From positions 23,741 to 87,740 of the forward strand of contig JAWPHD010011002.1 in NCBI GenBank assembly GCA_037043455.1: DNA of 64,000 bases, read 5' to 3'. The translations under genes and the position numbers were made by a program. Origin of the DNA: Cyrtodaria siliqua. Its lineage: Eukaryota > Mollusca > Bivalvia > Adapedonta > Hiatellidae. Below are positions 34,177 to 46,081 of the stretch, in pieces. The stretch's first letter is position 1. Each line of letters opens with the position of its first letter. The notes below the pieces were generated by a model, which did no database searches, was not told where the DNA came from, and saw only the letters and a list, made by a program, of their open reading frames with translations.

Positions 34177-35196
34177 CTAGTCCCGCACTGTTTTTCCATT
34201 AATGTAAAGTGTGTCGTACGCCACCCACGCTGTCTTGCCCTCCTGTCGTGCTGCTTTCATCTTGGGTAAAAGTCTCTTTCTCTTGTCCACGACCTCCTTA
34301 GAGAATTGTTCATATACACAATATGGAGTACCTTGGATCTCCTTCCATTGCTTGCGCACTAGTTCCCTCTCCTTAAACAAATTAAATTTAGCTATAATGT
34401 TTCGGCATCTGCCATCTGTCTTTGATCCTATCCTATGTTCTCGCTCAAACACCATTCTATCGACAGTCTCCTTGGCCACCTTCAACTTTTCGTGAATAAA
34501 CTGCCTGAGCTTAGTTTCACACTGCTCCGTAGATTCTGTCGGGGCCTCTTCAATGTTTGTAAACACTAAGTTGTTTCGCATCGATTGGGATTGTAAGTAA
34601 ACAACTTCATCTTTTAGGCTGTTTCTTTCCTTCTCAAGTTGAATAACTTTATCGTTCATTTGACCAACGGAAAAATCAACGCTTTCAACCTTGTCCTCAA
34701 CTTTGTCCAGCCTCTCATCTGTTTTCTTACTCTTGTCAGATATAAATGTCCACAGTTTTTTAAGCTCGCGGTCGAAGCTATCAACTTTCTGTTCTAGGCT
34801 TTCCAAGGAACTCAGCCTCTTATCCATATTGTTAATTTTGTTGTCAATTTGTTTTAAACATTGCATAATATCCGCATTCGACGGCTCGGTTGAGGTAACG
34901 ACTTTATTAGAAGCCATTGTGTGTCCTTGAGTAGGAGAATGGGTGGGGTATGATTCACAAGTACGGTCAGAACCAGAATCGGAATCTGTCTCGACGCTAG
35001 ATGAGCTTTTATGATCAACAGTTGAATCAACAAATGAATCTGGGAATAATACCTGATTTGTATGTCCAAGAATATCACTCAGATTTAATCCATCAGGCGA
35101 ATCTATAAATCGTCCCGCCTTACACATAGATTCATTGTTCTCACTGTCATCACTTTTCTTACGTTTTTCGCGTTTAAGTTTATTTCTCCTCCCCAT
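34177..35196 (-). CDS. LINE ORF1 protein, L1-type (coiled coil, RRM, CTD)
   Basis: An intact 339-aa ORF from an ATG at 35194-35196. ORF1 proteins of this kind bind the element RNA as multimers and act as nucleic-acid chaperones in the retrotransposition particle. Residues 1-17 are strongly basic (GRRNKLKREKRKK). Residues 50-105 are Ser/Thr-rich and probably disordered. About 110-205 is a heptad-rich coiled coil. RNNLVFTNI near 207-215 and NIIAKF near 267-272 look like the two core strands of an RRM fold. 280-339 fits the C-terminal domain (Transposase_22-like). The stop TAG is followed in the same frame by ORF2. The reading frame is undamaged although ORF2 has decayed, and it may still be translatable. 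Confidence 0.88.
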   Translation of the reverse strand: MGRRNKLKREKRKKSDDSENNESMCKAGRFIDSPDGLNLSDILGHTNQVLFPDSFVDSTVDHKSSSSVETDSDSGSDRTCESYPTHSPTQGHTMASNKVVTSTEPSNADIMQCLKQIDNKINNMDKRLSSLESLEQKVDSFDRELKKLWTFISDKSKKTDERLDKVEDKVESVDFSVGQMNDKVIQLEKERNSLKDEVVYLQSQSMRNNLVFTNIEEAPTESTEQCETKLRQFIHEKLKVAKETVDRMVFEREHRIGSKTDGRCRNIIAKFNLFKERELVRKQWKEIQGTPYCVYEQFSKEVVDKRKRLLPKMKAARQEGKTAWVAYDTLYINGKTVRD

Positions 35197-35215
35197 TTAT
35201 AACAGTAGTATACAT

Positions 35216-35649
35216 TCCGGACTCAAAGAGATACTCTGCACCTATTTTATCCATATACTTCGCGAGATATAGCTTGAATTTTCATATTTTTCATATTTTC
35301 TAAGAGCGCTTTAAAATGTCCGACTTACACCTTTGATAGTGATGGGTATTTCTGACATTACAGTCACATAATATAAGAACATGTAAACAAAGCATTGATT
35401 TTGATAAAATGAAACACAAATAACTAAAGATTTATAATTAAAGATATTAACTTTCATGTAAGGGAGATAACTCAATAATTATACAAACTATTTAAATGAT
35501 GATTTGTTTCCCTTACATTGAAGTTTGGAAAGTTTTATGGAATTATTATTAAATGTATACGTAACAATTTAACTATTGATAAATAAGTTTAATAGTGTTG
35601 AGAATGCAAACCCAACGGCGGATTTATACAGACTTACATATGTTTTCAA
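35216..35649. other. No gene recognised between two LINE segments
   Basis: AT-rich. It probably includes the inner LINE's 5' flank and the 3' region of the outer LINE. No direct repeat matching the inner LINE's 3' flank was found. Confidence 0.45.
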
Positions 35650-36125
35650 CACTTCCATTTATATTGACTTAATTAGCGCACTCTAATTATAACATTAGAT
35701 ATATTGCCAAGGCACCTGTAAAGGATGTTGAAAATGGATTCATACATATAATAGTGCAGTATCTTCAACAGTTCAAAACGTTTGTTATAACATATAAATC
35801 TATATTTTGATACATAAGTGATAACATCAGTGTCTTCATTGCTTGACAACCATATAAACTTTTGAGAAGAATTGAATAATCTTAAATTGAAAGAACTAAG
35901 TATCTCATTAAAAAGCTGCTTTCTTTCATTCACTAAAGATTCACATTTCATGATGAAATGATACTCATTTCCTACTGCATTATTCTTACATATTAATCTA
36001 TAATATCTTAAGTTACAATCTATTTCCTTGTAACGACCAACTTCTAATTTATGGGTACTGATTCTAAAATTAGTGAAACATTTAATAGTAGAAAAGTCTT
36101 TAATAATATGTTACATACTAATCAA
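35650..36125 (-). pseudogene. LINE ORF2 C-terminal remnant (second, diverged LINE)
   Basis: The minus-strand frame reads TNFRISTHKLEVGRYKEIDC, then CKNNAVGNEYHFIMKC and ESLVNERKQLFNE. This aligns with the ORF2 C-terminus of the inner LINE (LNIQTGRYARN ... EDEYHFICVC ... YNELRKKN). The first cysteine pair is degraded (RLIC). The RT and endonuclease are absent, as in a 5'-truncated insertion. Divergence from the inner LINE shows a different family or age. Confidence 0.75.
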
Positions 36126-36164
36126 TACAAGTGTACATATATATTGTACTGATACATCCCTTAT

Positions 36165-36768
36165 CTTACATACTAATCAATATCAGTGGTATGTCATTGA
36201 TGTAATAGTCTTCCTAATAATACCTTTTAGGCTTTTACCTCGCCCTAACGTGCAAAATGTTGACGTAAACAATTCTCAGTTGGCCGTTTTATCTATAAAA
36301 AAAATCCAATTTGGTCGTTTTTATGATAGAAATTTACAAGAGTAATTTACAAGAGACCTTTTCCCCAAAATACCTGCACTTTAAAGTAATTAACAGTCAA
36401 ATTCTGTTCATGCTCTGATCATCAACACTTTATTCAGTAAACAATTATAAGATATGAAATAAAATCTGTATGCTGTACTAATGAAGTTAATTTATTAAAG
36501 TGGCTATCCTGCAAATTGTACAGCATATGTACACCGTTTCTAAACCTACTGACTATGAGGTATATAATTATATAACTTACCTATTTTGAGAATCCAAACT
36601 CTTTAGACACAATATTAAAGGTTTTAACCAGCCAGGCCAAACCCTGAAACTGGAGCGTTGAATTAAAGAGTTACCAACTCATAATTCATTTGATGCATAA
36701 CGTTATTCAGTCACGGGTAGTTTTAAAACCTGTTAATAGACTTTTACTTTTAATCGGCACATATATAG
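36165..36768. other. No gene recognised
   Basis: AT-rich. TACATACTAATCAATA recurs at about 36112 and 36167. No coding signal. Confidence 0.45.
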
Positions 36769-36899
36769 AGGATCTTAAACGAGTTTCCATTTCATATAAG
36801 ATCTATGAAACGAGTTATGAATTATTTTTATTTTAACGAGCCTTTTGGCGAGTTCCATAAATCTTTTATGGAATGGGAACGAGTTTAAGATCCTTTTTA
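36769..36899. repeat. Inverted repeat around AGGATCTTAAACGAGTT
   Basis: About 34 bp at 36769-36802 (AGGATCTTAAACGAGTTTCC, then ATTTCAT) pairs with 36866-36899 (ATGGAATGGGAACGAGTTTA, then AGATCCT). The loop is 63 bp. It may be a small fold-back element. No protein. Confidence 0.7.
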
Positions 36900-37036
36900 T
36901 CACATAACATTGATATCAAGTTAGTAAAAATTAATTCAGATGCACATAGAACCGCCACGACGTCAGACACACTTTAGCGCCAAAATGTCATAAAATATGT
37001 GAAGTCATAACGTCGCGTTTCACACATGACGTTGCG

Positions 37037-37153
37037 TATAAAAGAGTTCGTGTTTTACCTCTTTACATAATAGCAGTTTACGCCAACTTTTTAACAAACC
37101 AACAACAATGTTTTGTATAACGTTCATTATGTTTATAAGCTGTCACAAATAGT
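37037..37153 (+). promoter_or_regulatory. Candidate TATA promoter and short first exon
   Basis: TATAAAAG at 37037-37044 is preceded by several ACGTC/TGACGT motifs (36957-37035, CRE-like half-sites). 64 bp downstream, AACAACAATG starts a 14-codon reading frame, MFCITFIMFISCHK, hydrophobic like a signal peptide. A strong donor GTAAGT begins at 37152 just before the frame would end. A TATA box, leader, ATG and donor in order suggest a transcription start. No convincing downstream exon was found: the acceptor-like TAGTTTCAG near 37200 leads straight to a stop. Confidence 0.35.
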
Positions 37154-37331
37154 AAGTTTACGACTTAGATCTGGGTGAATTTGTAATAAATAAAATAGTT
37201 TCAGTTAATAAACTTGCGTAGTGTTACAGGTTTAACTCAACCAATCAAAATCGTTCCAGGTTGTATTACACGTGTGTAATACAATAGAATATTAAATGGG
37301 TGTTCGACACTGCTAACAAAGGACTTTATGT

Positions 37332-40300
37332 GATAAATATTGTTTTTAGCACTACTGGCCATCTCAACCACCATGTGATAAATATTGTTATAAACTACTG
37401 GCCATCTCAACCACCATGTGATAAATATTGTTATTAGCACTACTGACCATCTGAACTACCATGTGATAAATATTGTTATTAGCACTACTGACCATCTCAT
37501 CCACCATGTGATAAATATTGTTATTAGCACTACTGGCCGTCTGAACTACCATGTGATAAATATTGTTATTAGCACTACTGACCATCTCATCCACCACGTC
37601 ATAAATATTGTTATTAGCACTACTGGCCATCTCAACCACCATGTGATAAATATTGTTATTAGCACTACTGACCATCTCATCCACCATGTGATAACTATTG
37701 TTATTAGCACTACTGGCCATCTCAACCACCATGTGATAAATATTGTTATTAGCACTACTGACCATCTCATCCACCATGTGATAAATATTGTTATTAGCAC
37801 TACTGACCATCTCATCCACCATGTGATAAATATTGTTATTAGCACTACTGGCCATCTCAACCACCATGTGATAAATATTGTTATTAGCACTACTGACCAT
37901 CTCATCCACCATGTGATAAATATTGTTATTAGCACTACTGGCCATCTCATCCACCACGTGATAAATATTGTTATTAGCACTACTGACCATCTCATCCACC
38001 ATGTGATAAATATTGTTATTAGCACTACTGACCATCTCATCCACCATGTGATAAATATTGTTATTAGCACTACTGGCCATCTCAACCACCATGTAATAAA
38101 TATTGTTATTAGCACTACTGACCATCTCATCCACCATGTGATAAATATTGTTATTAGCACTACTGGCCATCTCATCCACCATGTGATAAATATTGTTATT
38201 AGCACTACTGGCTATCTGAACTACCATGTGATAAATATTGTTATTAGCACTACTGACCATCTCATCCACCATGTGATAAATATTGTTATTAGCACTACTG
38301 GCCATCTCAACCACCATGTGATAAATATTGTTATTAACACTACTGACCATCTGAACTACCATGTGATAAATATTGTTATTAGCACTACTGGCCATCTGAA
38401 CTACCATGTGATAAATATTGTTATTAGCACTACTGACCATCTCATCCACCATGTGATAAATATTGTTATTAGCACTACTGACCATCTGAACTACCATGTG
38501 ATAAATATTGTTATTAGCACTACTGACCATCTCATCCACCATGTGATAAATATTGTAATTAGCACTACTGGCCATCTCAACCACCATGTGATAAATATTG
38601 TTATTAGCACTACTGGCCATCTCATCCACCATGTGATAAATATTGTTATTAGCACTACTGGCCATCTGAACTACCATGTGATGAATATTGTTATTAACAC
38701 TACTGACCATCTCAACCACCATGTGATAAATATTGTTATTAGCACTACTGACCATCTCAACCACCATGTGATAAATATTGTTATTAACACTACTGACCAT
38801 CTCATCCACCATGTGATAAATATTGTTATTAGCACTACTGGCCATCTCAACCACCATGTGATAAATATTGTTATAAACTACTGGCCATCTCATCCACCAC
38901 GTGATAAATATTGTTATTAGCACTACTGACCATCTCATCCACCATGTGATAAATATTGTTATTAACACTACTGGCCATCTCAACCACCATGTGATAAATA
39001 TTGTTATTAGCACTACTGGCCATCTCATCCACCATGTGATAAATATTGTTATAAACTACTGGCCATCTCATCCACCATGTGATAAATATTGTTATTAGCA
39101 CTACTGGCCATCTGAACCACCATGTGATAAATATTGTTATTAGCACTACTGACCATCTCATCCACCATGTGATAAATATTGTTATTAGCACTACTGACCA
39201 TCTCAACCACCACGTGATAAATATTGTTATTAACACTACTGGCCATCTCATCCACCATGTGATAAATATTGTTATTAACACTACTGACCATCTCAACCAC
39301 CATGTGATAAATATTGTTATTAACACTACTGACCATCTCATCCACCATGTGATAAATATTGTTATTAGCACTACTGGCCATCTCAACCAACATGTGATAA
39401 ATATTGTTATTAGCACTACTGACCATCTGAACTACCATGTGATAAATATTGTTATTAGCACTACTGGCCATCTGAACTACCATGTGATAAATATTGTTAT
39501 TAGCACTACTGACCATCTCATCCACCATGTGATAAATATTGTTATTAGCACTACTGACCATCTGAACTACCATGTGATAAATATTATTATTAGCACTACT
39601 GACCATCTCATCCACCATGTGATAAATATTGTTATTAGCACTACTGGCCATCTCAACCACCATGTGATAAATATTGTTATTAGCACTACTGGCCATCTCA
39701 TCCACCATGTGATAAATATTGTTATTAGCACTACTGGCCATCTGAACTACCATGTGATGAATATTGTTATTAACACTACTGACCATCTCAACCACCATGT
39801 GATAAATATTGTTATTAGCACTACTGACCATCTCAACCACCATGTGATAAATATTGTTATTAACACTACTGACCATCTCATCCACCATGTGATAAATATT
39901 GTTATTAGCACTACTGACCATCTCATCCACCATGTGATAAATATTGTTATTAACACTACTGGCCATCTCAACCACCATGTGATAAATATTGTTATTAGCA
40001 CTACTGGCCATCTCATCCACCATGTGATAAATATTGTTATAAACTACTGGCCATCTCATCCACCATGTGATAAATATTGTTATTAGCACTACTGGCCATC
40101 TGAACTACCATGTGATAAATATTGTTATTAGCACTACTGACCATCTCATCCACCATGTGATAAATATTGTTATTAGCACTACTGACCATCTCAACCACCA
40201 CGTGATAAATATTGTTATTAACACTACTGGCCATCTCATCCACCATGTGATAAATATTGTTATTAGCACTACTGACCATCTCATCCACCACGTGATAAAT

Positions 40301-43300
40301 ATTGTTATTAGCACTACTGGCCATCTCAACCACCATGTGATAAATATTGTTATTAGCGCTACTGACCATCTCATCCACCATGTGATAAATATTGTTATTA
40401 GCACTACTGGCTATCTGAACTACCATGTGATAAATATTGTTATTAGCACTACTGGCCATCTCAACCACCATGTGATAAATATTGTTATTAACACTACTGG
40501 CCATCTCAACCACCACGTGATAAATATTGTTATTAGCACTACTGGCCATCTCAATCACCATGTGATAAATATTGTTATTAGCACTACTGGCCATCTCATC
40601 CACCACGTGATAAATATTGTTATTAGCACTAATGACCATCTCATCCACCACGTGATAAATATTGTTATTAGCACTACTGACCATCTCAACCACCATGTGA
40701 TAAATATTGTTATTAGCACTACTGACCATCTCAACCACCACGTGATAAATATTGTTATTAGCACTACTGGCCATCTCAACCACCATGTGATAAATATTGT
40801 TATTAGCACTACTGGCCATCTCATCCACCATGTGATAAATATTGTTATTAGCACTACTGGCCATCTCAACCACCATGTAATAAATATTGTTATTAGCACT
40901 ACTGGCCATCTCATCCACCACGTGATAAATATTGTTATTAGCACTACTGGCCATCTCATCCACCACGTGATAAATATTGTTATTAGCACTACTGGCCATC
41001 TCAACCACCATGTGATAAATATTGTTATTAGCACTACTGGCCATCTCATCCACCACGTGATAAATATTGTTATTAGCACTACTGACCATCTCATCCACCA
41101 CGTGATAAATATTGTTATTAGCACTACTGACCATCTCAACCACCATGTGATAAATATTGTTATTAGCACTACTGACCATCTGAATTACCATGTGATAAAT
41201 ATTGTTATTAGCACTACTGACCATCTCATCCACCACGTGATAAATATTGTTATTATCACTACTGGCCATCTCATCCACCACGTGATAAATATTGTTATTA
41301 GCACTACTGACCATCTCAACCACCATGTGATAAATATTGTTATTAGCACTACTGGCCATCTCATCCACCACGTGATAAATATTGTTATTAGCACTACCGA
41401 CCATCTCAACCACCACGTGATAAATATTGTTATTAACACTACTGGCCATCTCATCCACCATGTGATAAATATTGTTATTAGCACTACTGACCATCTCATC
41501 CACCACGTGATAAATATTGTTATTAGCACTACTGGCTATCTCAACCACCATGTGATAAATATTGTTATTAGCACTACTGACCATCTCATCCACCATGTGA
41601 TAAATATTGTTATTAGCACTACTGGCTATCTGAACTACCATGTGATAAATATTGTTATTAGCACTACTGGCCATCTCAACCACCATGTGATAAATATTGT
41701 TATTAACACTACTGGCCATCTCAACCACCACGTGATAAATATTGTTATTAGCACTACTGGCCATCTCAACCACCATGTGATAAATATTGTTATTAGCACT
41801 ACTGGCCATCTCATCCACCACGTGATAAATATTGTTATTAGCACTAATGACCATCTCATCCACCACGTGATAAATATTGTTATTAGCACTACTGACCATC
41901 TGAACTACCATGTGATAAATATTGTTATTAGCACTACTGACCATCTCAACCACCAAGTGATAAATATTGTTATTAGCACTACTGACCATCTCAACCACCA
42001 CGTGATAAATATTGTTATTAGCACTACTGGCCATCTCAACCACCATGTGATAAATATTGTTATTAGCACTACTGGCCATCTCAACCACCACGTGATAAAT
42101 ATTGTTATTAGCACTACTGGCCATCTCAACCACCATGTGATAAATATTGTTATTAGCACTACTGGCCATCTCAACCACCATGTGATAAATATTGTTATTA
42201 GCACTACTGGCCATCTCATCCACCACGTGATAAATATTGTTATTAGCACTACTGGCCATCTCAACCACCATGTGATAAATATTGTTATTAGCACTACTGG
42301 CCATCTCATCCACCACGTGATAAATATTGTTATTAGCACTACTGACCATCTGAACTACCATGTGATAAATATTGTTATTAGCACTACTGACCATCTCAAC
42401 CACCAAGTGATAAATATTGTTATTAGCACTACTGACCATCTCAACCACCACGTGATAAATATTGTTATTAGCACTACTGGCCATCTCAACCACCATGTGA
42501 TAAATATTGTTATTAGCACTACTGGCCATCTCATCCACCATGTGATAAATATTGTTATTAGCACTACTGGCCATCTCAACCACCATGTAATAAATATTGT
42601 TATTAGCACTACTGGCCATCTCATCCACCACGTGATAAATATTGTTATTAGCACTACTGGTCATCTCATCCACCACGTGATAAATATTGTTATTAGCACT
42701 ACTGGCCATCTCAACCACCATGTGATAAATATTGTTATTAGCACTACTGGCCATCTCATCCACCACGTGATAAATATTGTTATTGTAGCACTACTGACCA
42801 TCTCATCCACCACGTGATAAATATTGTTATTAGCACTACTGACCATCTCAACCACCATGTGATAAATATTGTTATTAGCACTACTGACCATCTGAATTAC
42901 CATGTGATAAATATTGTTATTAGCACTACTGACCATCTCATCCACCACGTGATAAATATTGTTATTAGCACTACTGGCCATCTCATCCACCACGGGATAA
43001 ATATTGTTATTAGCACTACTGACCATCTCAACCACCATGTGATAAATATTGTTATTAGCACTACTGACCATCTCATCCACCACGTGATAAATATTGTTAT
43101 TAGCACTACTGACCATCTCATCCACCATGTGATAAATATTGTTATTAACACTACTGGCCATCTTAACCACCATGTGATAAATATTGTTATTAGCACTACT
43201 GACCATCTCAACCACCATGTGATAAATATTGTTATTAACACTACTGGCCTTCTTAACCACCATGTGATAAATATTGTTATTAGCACTACTGACCATCTCA

Positions 43301-44958
43301 TCCACCATGTGATAAATATTGTTATTAGCACTACTGGCCATCTCAACCACCATGTGATAAATATTGTTATTAGCACTACTGACCATCTGAACTACCATGT
43401 GATAAATATTGTTATTAGCACTACTGACCATCTCATCCACCATGTGATAAATATTGTTATTAACACTACTGGCCATCTTAACCACCATGTGATAAATATT
43501 GTTATTAGCACTACTGACCATCTCATCCACCATGTGATGAATATTGTTATTAGCACTACTGAACATCTCATCCACCATGTGATAAATATTGTTATTAGCA
43601 CTACTGACCATCTCATCCACCATGTGATAAATATTGTTATTAGCACTACTGACCATCTCATCCACCATGTGATAAATATTGTTATTAACACTACTGACCA
43701 TCTCATCCACCATGTGATAAATATTGTTATTAACACTACTGACCATCTCATCCACCACGTGATAAATATTGTTATTAGCACTACTGACCATCTCATCCAC
43801 CATGTGATAAATATTGTTATTAACACTACTGACCATCTCATCCACCACGTGATAAATATTGTTATTAGCACTACTGACCATCTCATCCACCATGTGATAA
43901 ATATTGTTATTAGCACTACTGGCCATCTCATCCACCATGTGATAAATATTGTTATTAGCACTACTGACCATCTCAACCACCATGTGATAAATATTGTTAT
44001 TAGCACTACTGACCATCTCAACCACCATGTGATGAATATTGTTATTAGCACTACTGACCATCTCAACCACCATGTGATACATATTGTTATTAGCACTACT
44101 GACCATCTCAACCACCATGTGATAAATATTGTTATAAACTACTGGCCATCTCAACCACCATGTGATAAATATTGTTATTAGCACTACTGGCCATCTCAAC
44201 CACCATGTGATAAATATTGTTATTAACACTACTGGCCATCTCAACCACCATGTGATAAATATTGTTATTAGCACTACTGACCATCTCATCCACCATGTGA
44301 TAAATATTGTTATTAGCACTACTGGCCATCTCAACCACCATGTGATAAATATTGTTATTAGCACTACTGGCCATCTCAACCACCATGTGATAAATATTGT
44401 TATTAACACTACTGACCATCTCATCCACCATGTGATAAATATTGTTATTAGCACTACTGGCCATCTCATCCACCATGTGATAAATATTGTTATTAGCACT
44501 ACTGGCCATCTCAACCACCATGTGATAAATATTGTTATTAGCACTACTGGCCATCTCAACCACCATGTGATAAATATTGTTATTAGCACTACTGGCCATC
44601 TCAACCACCATGTGATAAATATTGCTATTAACACTACTGGCCATCTCAACCACCATGTGATAAATATTGTTATTAGCACTACTGGCCATCTCAACCACCA
44701 TGTGATAAATATTGTTATTAGCACTACTGGCTTTCTGAACTACCATGTGATAAATATTGTTATTAACACTACTGGCCATCTCATCCACCATGTGATAAAT
44801 ATTGTTATAAACTACTGGCCATCTCAACCACCATGTGATAAATATTGTTATTAGCACTACTGGCTATCTGAACTACCATGTGATAAATATTGTTATTAAC
44901 ACTACTGGCCATCTCAACCACCATGTGATAAATATTGTTATTATCATTACTGGTCATC
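37332..44958. repeat. 45-bp satellite array (about 170 monomers) with higher-order repeats
   Basis: The monomer is ATAAATATTGTTATTAGCAC followed by TACT(G)(A/G)CCATCT(C/G)A(A/T)C(C/T)ACCA(T/C)GTG. Almost every copy is exactly 45 bp. Exceptions are six 43-bp monomers (near 37388, 38871, 39049, 40037, 44131 and 44805) and one 47-bp monomer near 42785. Because 45 is divisible by 3 and the monomer lacks stops, ORFs of 200-900 codons appear on both strands and in several frames, ending at the odd-length monomers. Marker variants repeat at 1076, 1215 and 450 bp, revealing higher-order units. The right edge runs directly into a hairpin-headed element (GGCCAGCAGAGCTTATAGGA). I see no evidence that it is a protein gene. 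Confidence 0.97.
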
Positions 44959-46081
44959 GGCCAACAGTGGCCAGCAGAGCTTATAGGATGATGTGTTGTC
45001 CGTTGTCCATCCTTCTGGCATCATTCCGTTAACTTTTGTATTGTGAACACTATAGCACCTTCATTTTTAATTTAATCTTTACCAAACTTATTCATGGTCT
45101 TTATATCAATGAAAGCTCGGACAGGTTCAAAAACCAGCTACGTGTATATTGGATAAGTAACACCGGAGTTATGGCCCTTGTTTTACTGAAATGTTTCATG
45201 TTCAGCCTTGTGAACACTAGCACCTTCATTTAGAATTTGCTCTTTGCCAGATTGTTGATATTAATGAAAGCTTGGATAAGCGTGAAAACCAGCTACATGT
45301 ATATTGGATTAGTAACACCAGAGTTTTGGCTCTTGATTTATTGAAACATGCTATATTCTGATGTGTGAAAACTCTAACACATTCATTTTGTGTTTGATCT
45401 TCACTAAATTTAGCCATATTGTTGATATTAAAAAAAGCTTGAACAAGTTAGAAAACCAGCTATATCGGATCAGTAACACCAGAGTTATGGCCCTTGATTT
45501 ATTGAAAAATGCCATATTGGGCCTTGCGAATACTGTAGCCCCTGCATTTTACCAAATTTACACAGTGGTTATATATACCGTAAATACTATCTCAGATGAG
45601 TTGATTCAATTGCTAATAGCTGACTTATCTGCCTTGAAAAATGCATAATTTTGTCTTGTGAGCACTCTAGCTCCTCCATTTTTCATCCAATCTTTTCCAA
45701 ATTTACACACTTTCACAGGGAACATTCTTGCATGGTCCTCTCTAGATTTATACAAATCATCATGATCCATCAACAAATATGGCCACCATACCTGAAAATA
45801 GAAATATATTTAAACAACTTCTCCTGAACTGTTTGGTAGAATTTCACGAAACTTCACAAATCAGCCTGATCCATCAAAAAATTTGGCCGCTGTTACTAAA
45901 AACAGAACAATTTTTAAAAAACTTCTCATGAACCCATGACCCAATTGTTTTGAAACTTGATCAATTTTCCATACCTGGCAATAAATATGTTTTCTCATAA
46001 AAAACATTGGTTCGTAAGTTCAGATCCAAGTGGGGCAGTTTTTTTTTTTAACTTGTTCTATTGGTATTGTTAATCATTATT
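44959..46081 (+). mobile_element. Hairpin-headed tandem-repeat element, degenerate
   Basis: The head GGCCAGCAGAGCTTATAGGA plus GTTGTCCGTTGTCC is followed by units containing CACCTTCATTT, ATCTTTACCAAACTT, ATATCAATGAAAGCTCGGAC and GAGTTATGGCCCTTG at about 45060-45660, then more diverged text. Its first bases merge with the last satellite monomer. Confidence 0.7.

Larger units (their letters stand above)
30600..35215 (-). mobile_element. Near-full-length LINE (L1-type ORF1, APE/RT ORF2), inactive
   Basis: Order on the minus strand: short 5' leader, ORF1 (35196-34177), one in-frame TAG, ORF2 with AP-like endonuclease, reverse transcriptase and C-terminal zinc knuckle (about 34150-30790), and a 3' region ending in a (TCTGT)n repeat at 30618-30640. 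ORF2 is disabled by an internal deletion, two frameshifts and two nonsense codons. An ORF1 with coiled coil and RRM plus a microsatellite tail can occur in more than one non-LTR clade. I do not assign the clade. Confidence 0.88.
30557..36164 (-). mobile_element. Compound LINE insertion flanked by a 21-bp direct repeat
   Basis: TTGTACTGATACAT.CCTTAT occurs at 30557-30577 and 36144-36164 with one difference. The left copy directly abuts an (ATTCT)n tail (minus strand, 30578-30598), as expected of the 3' end of a LINE. The interval contains a remnant of one LINE's ORF2 C-terminus (35650-36125) and an entire second LINE (about 30600-35215). The simplest reading is an older, 5'-truncated LINE with 21-bp target duplications whose 3' region received the second LINE. 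Confidence 0.6.

Noticed and set aside
37388..44857. Very long ORFs (up to about 916 codons) on both strands encoding repeats such as INIVISTTDHLIHHV or MVDEMASSANNNIYH
   Set aside because: A stop-free 45-bp monomer keeps several frames open on both strands at once. Variation changes amino acids freely in every frame, and ORFs end only at the 43- or 47-bp monomers. No leader, splice or conserved-protein evidence.
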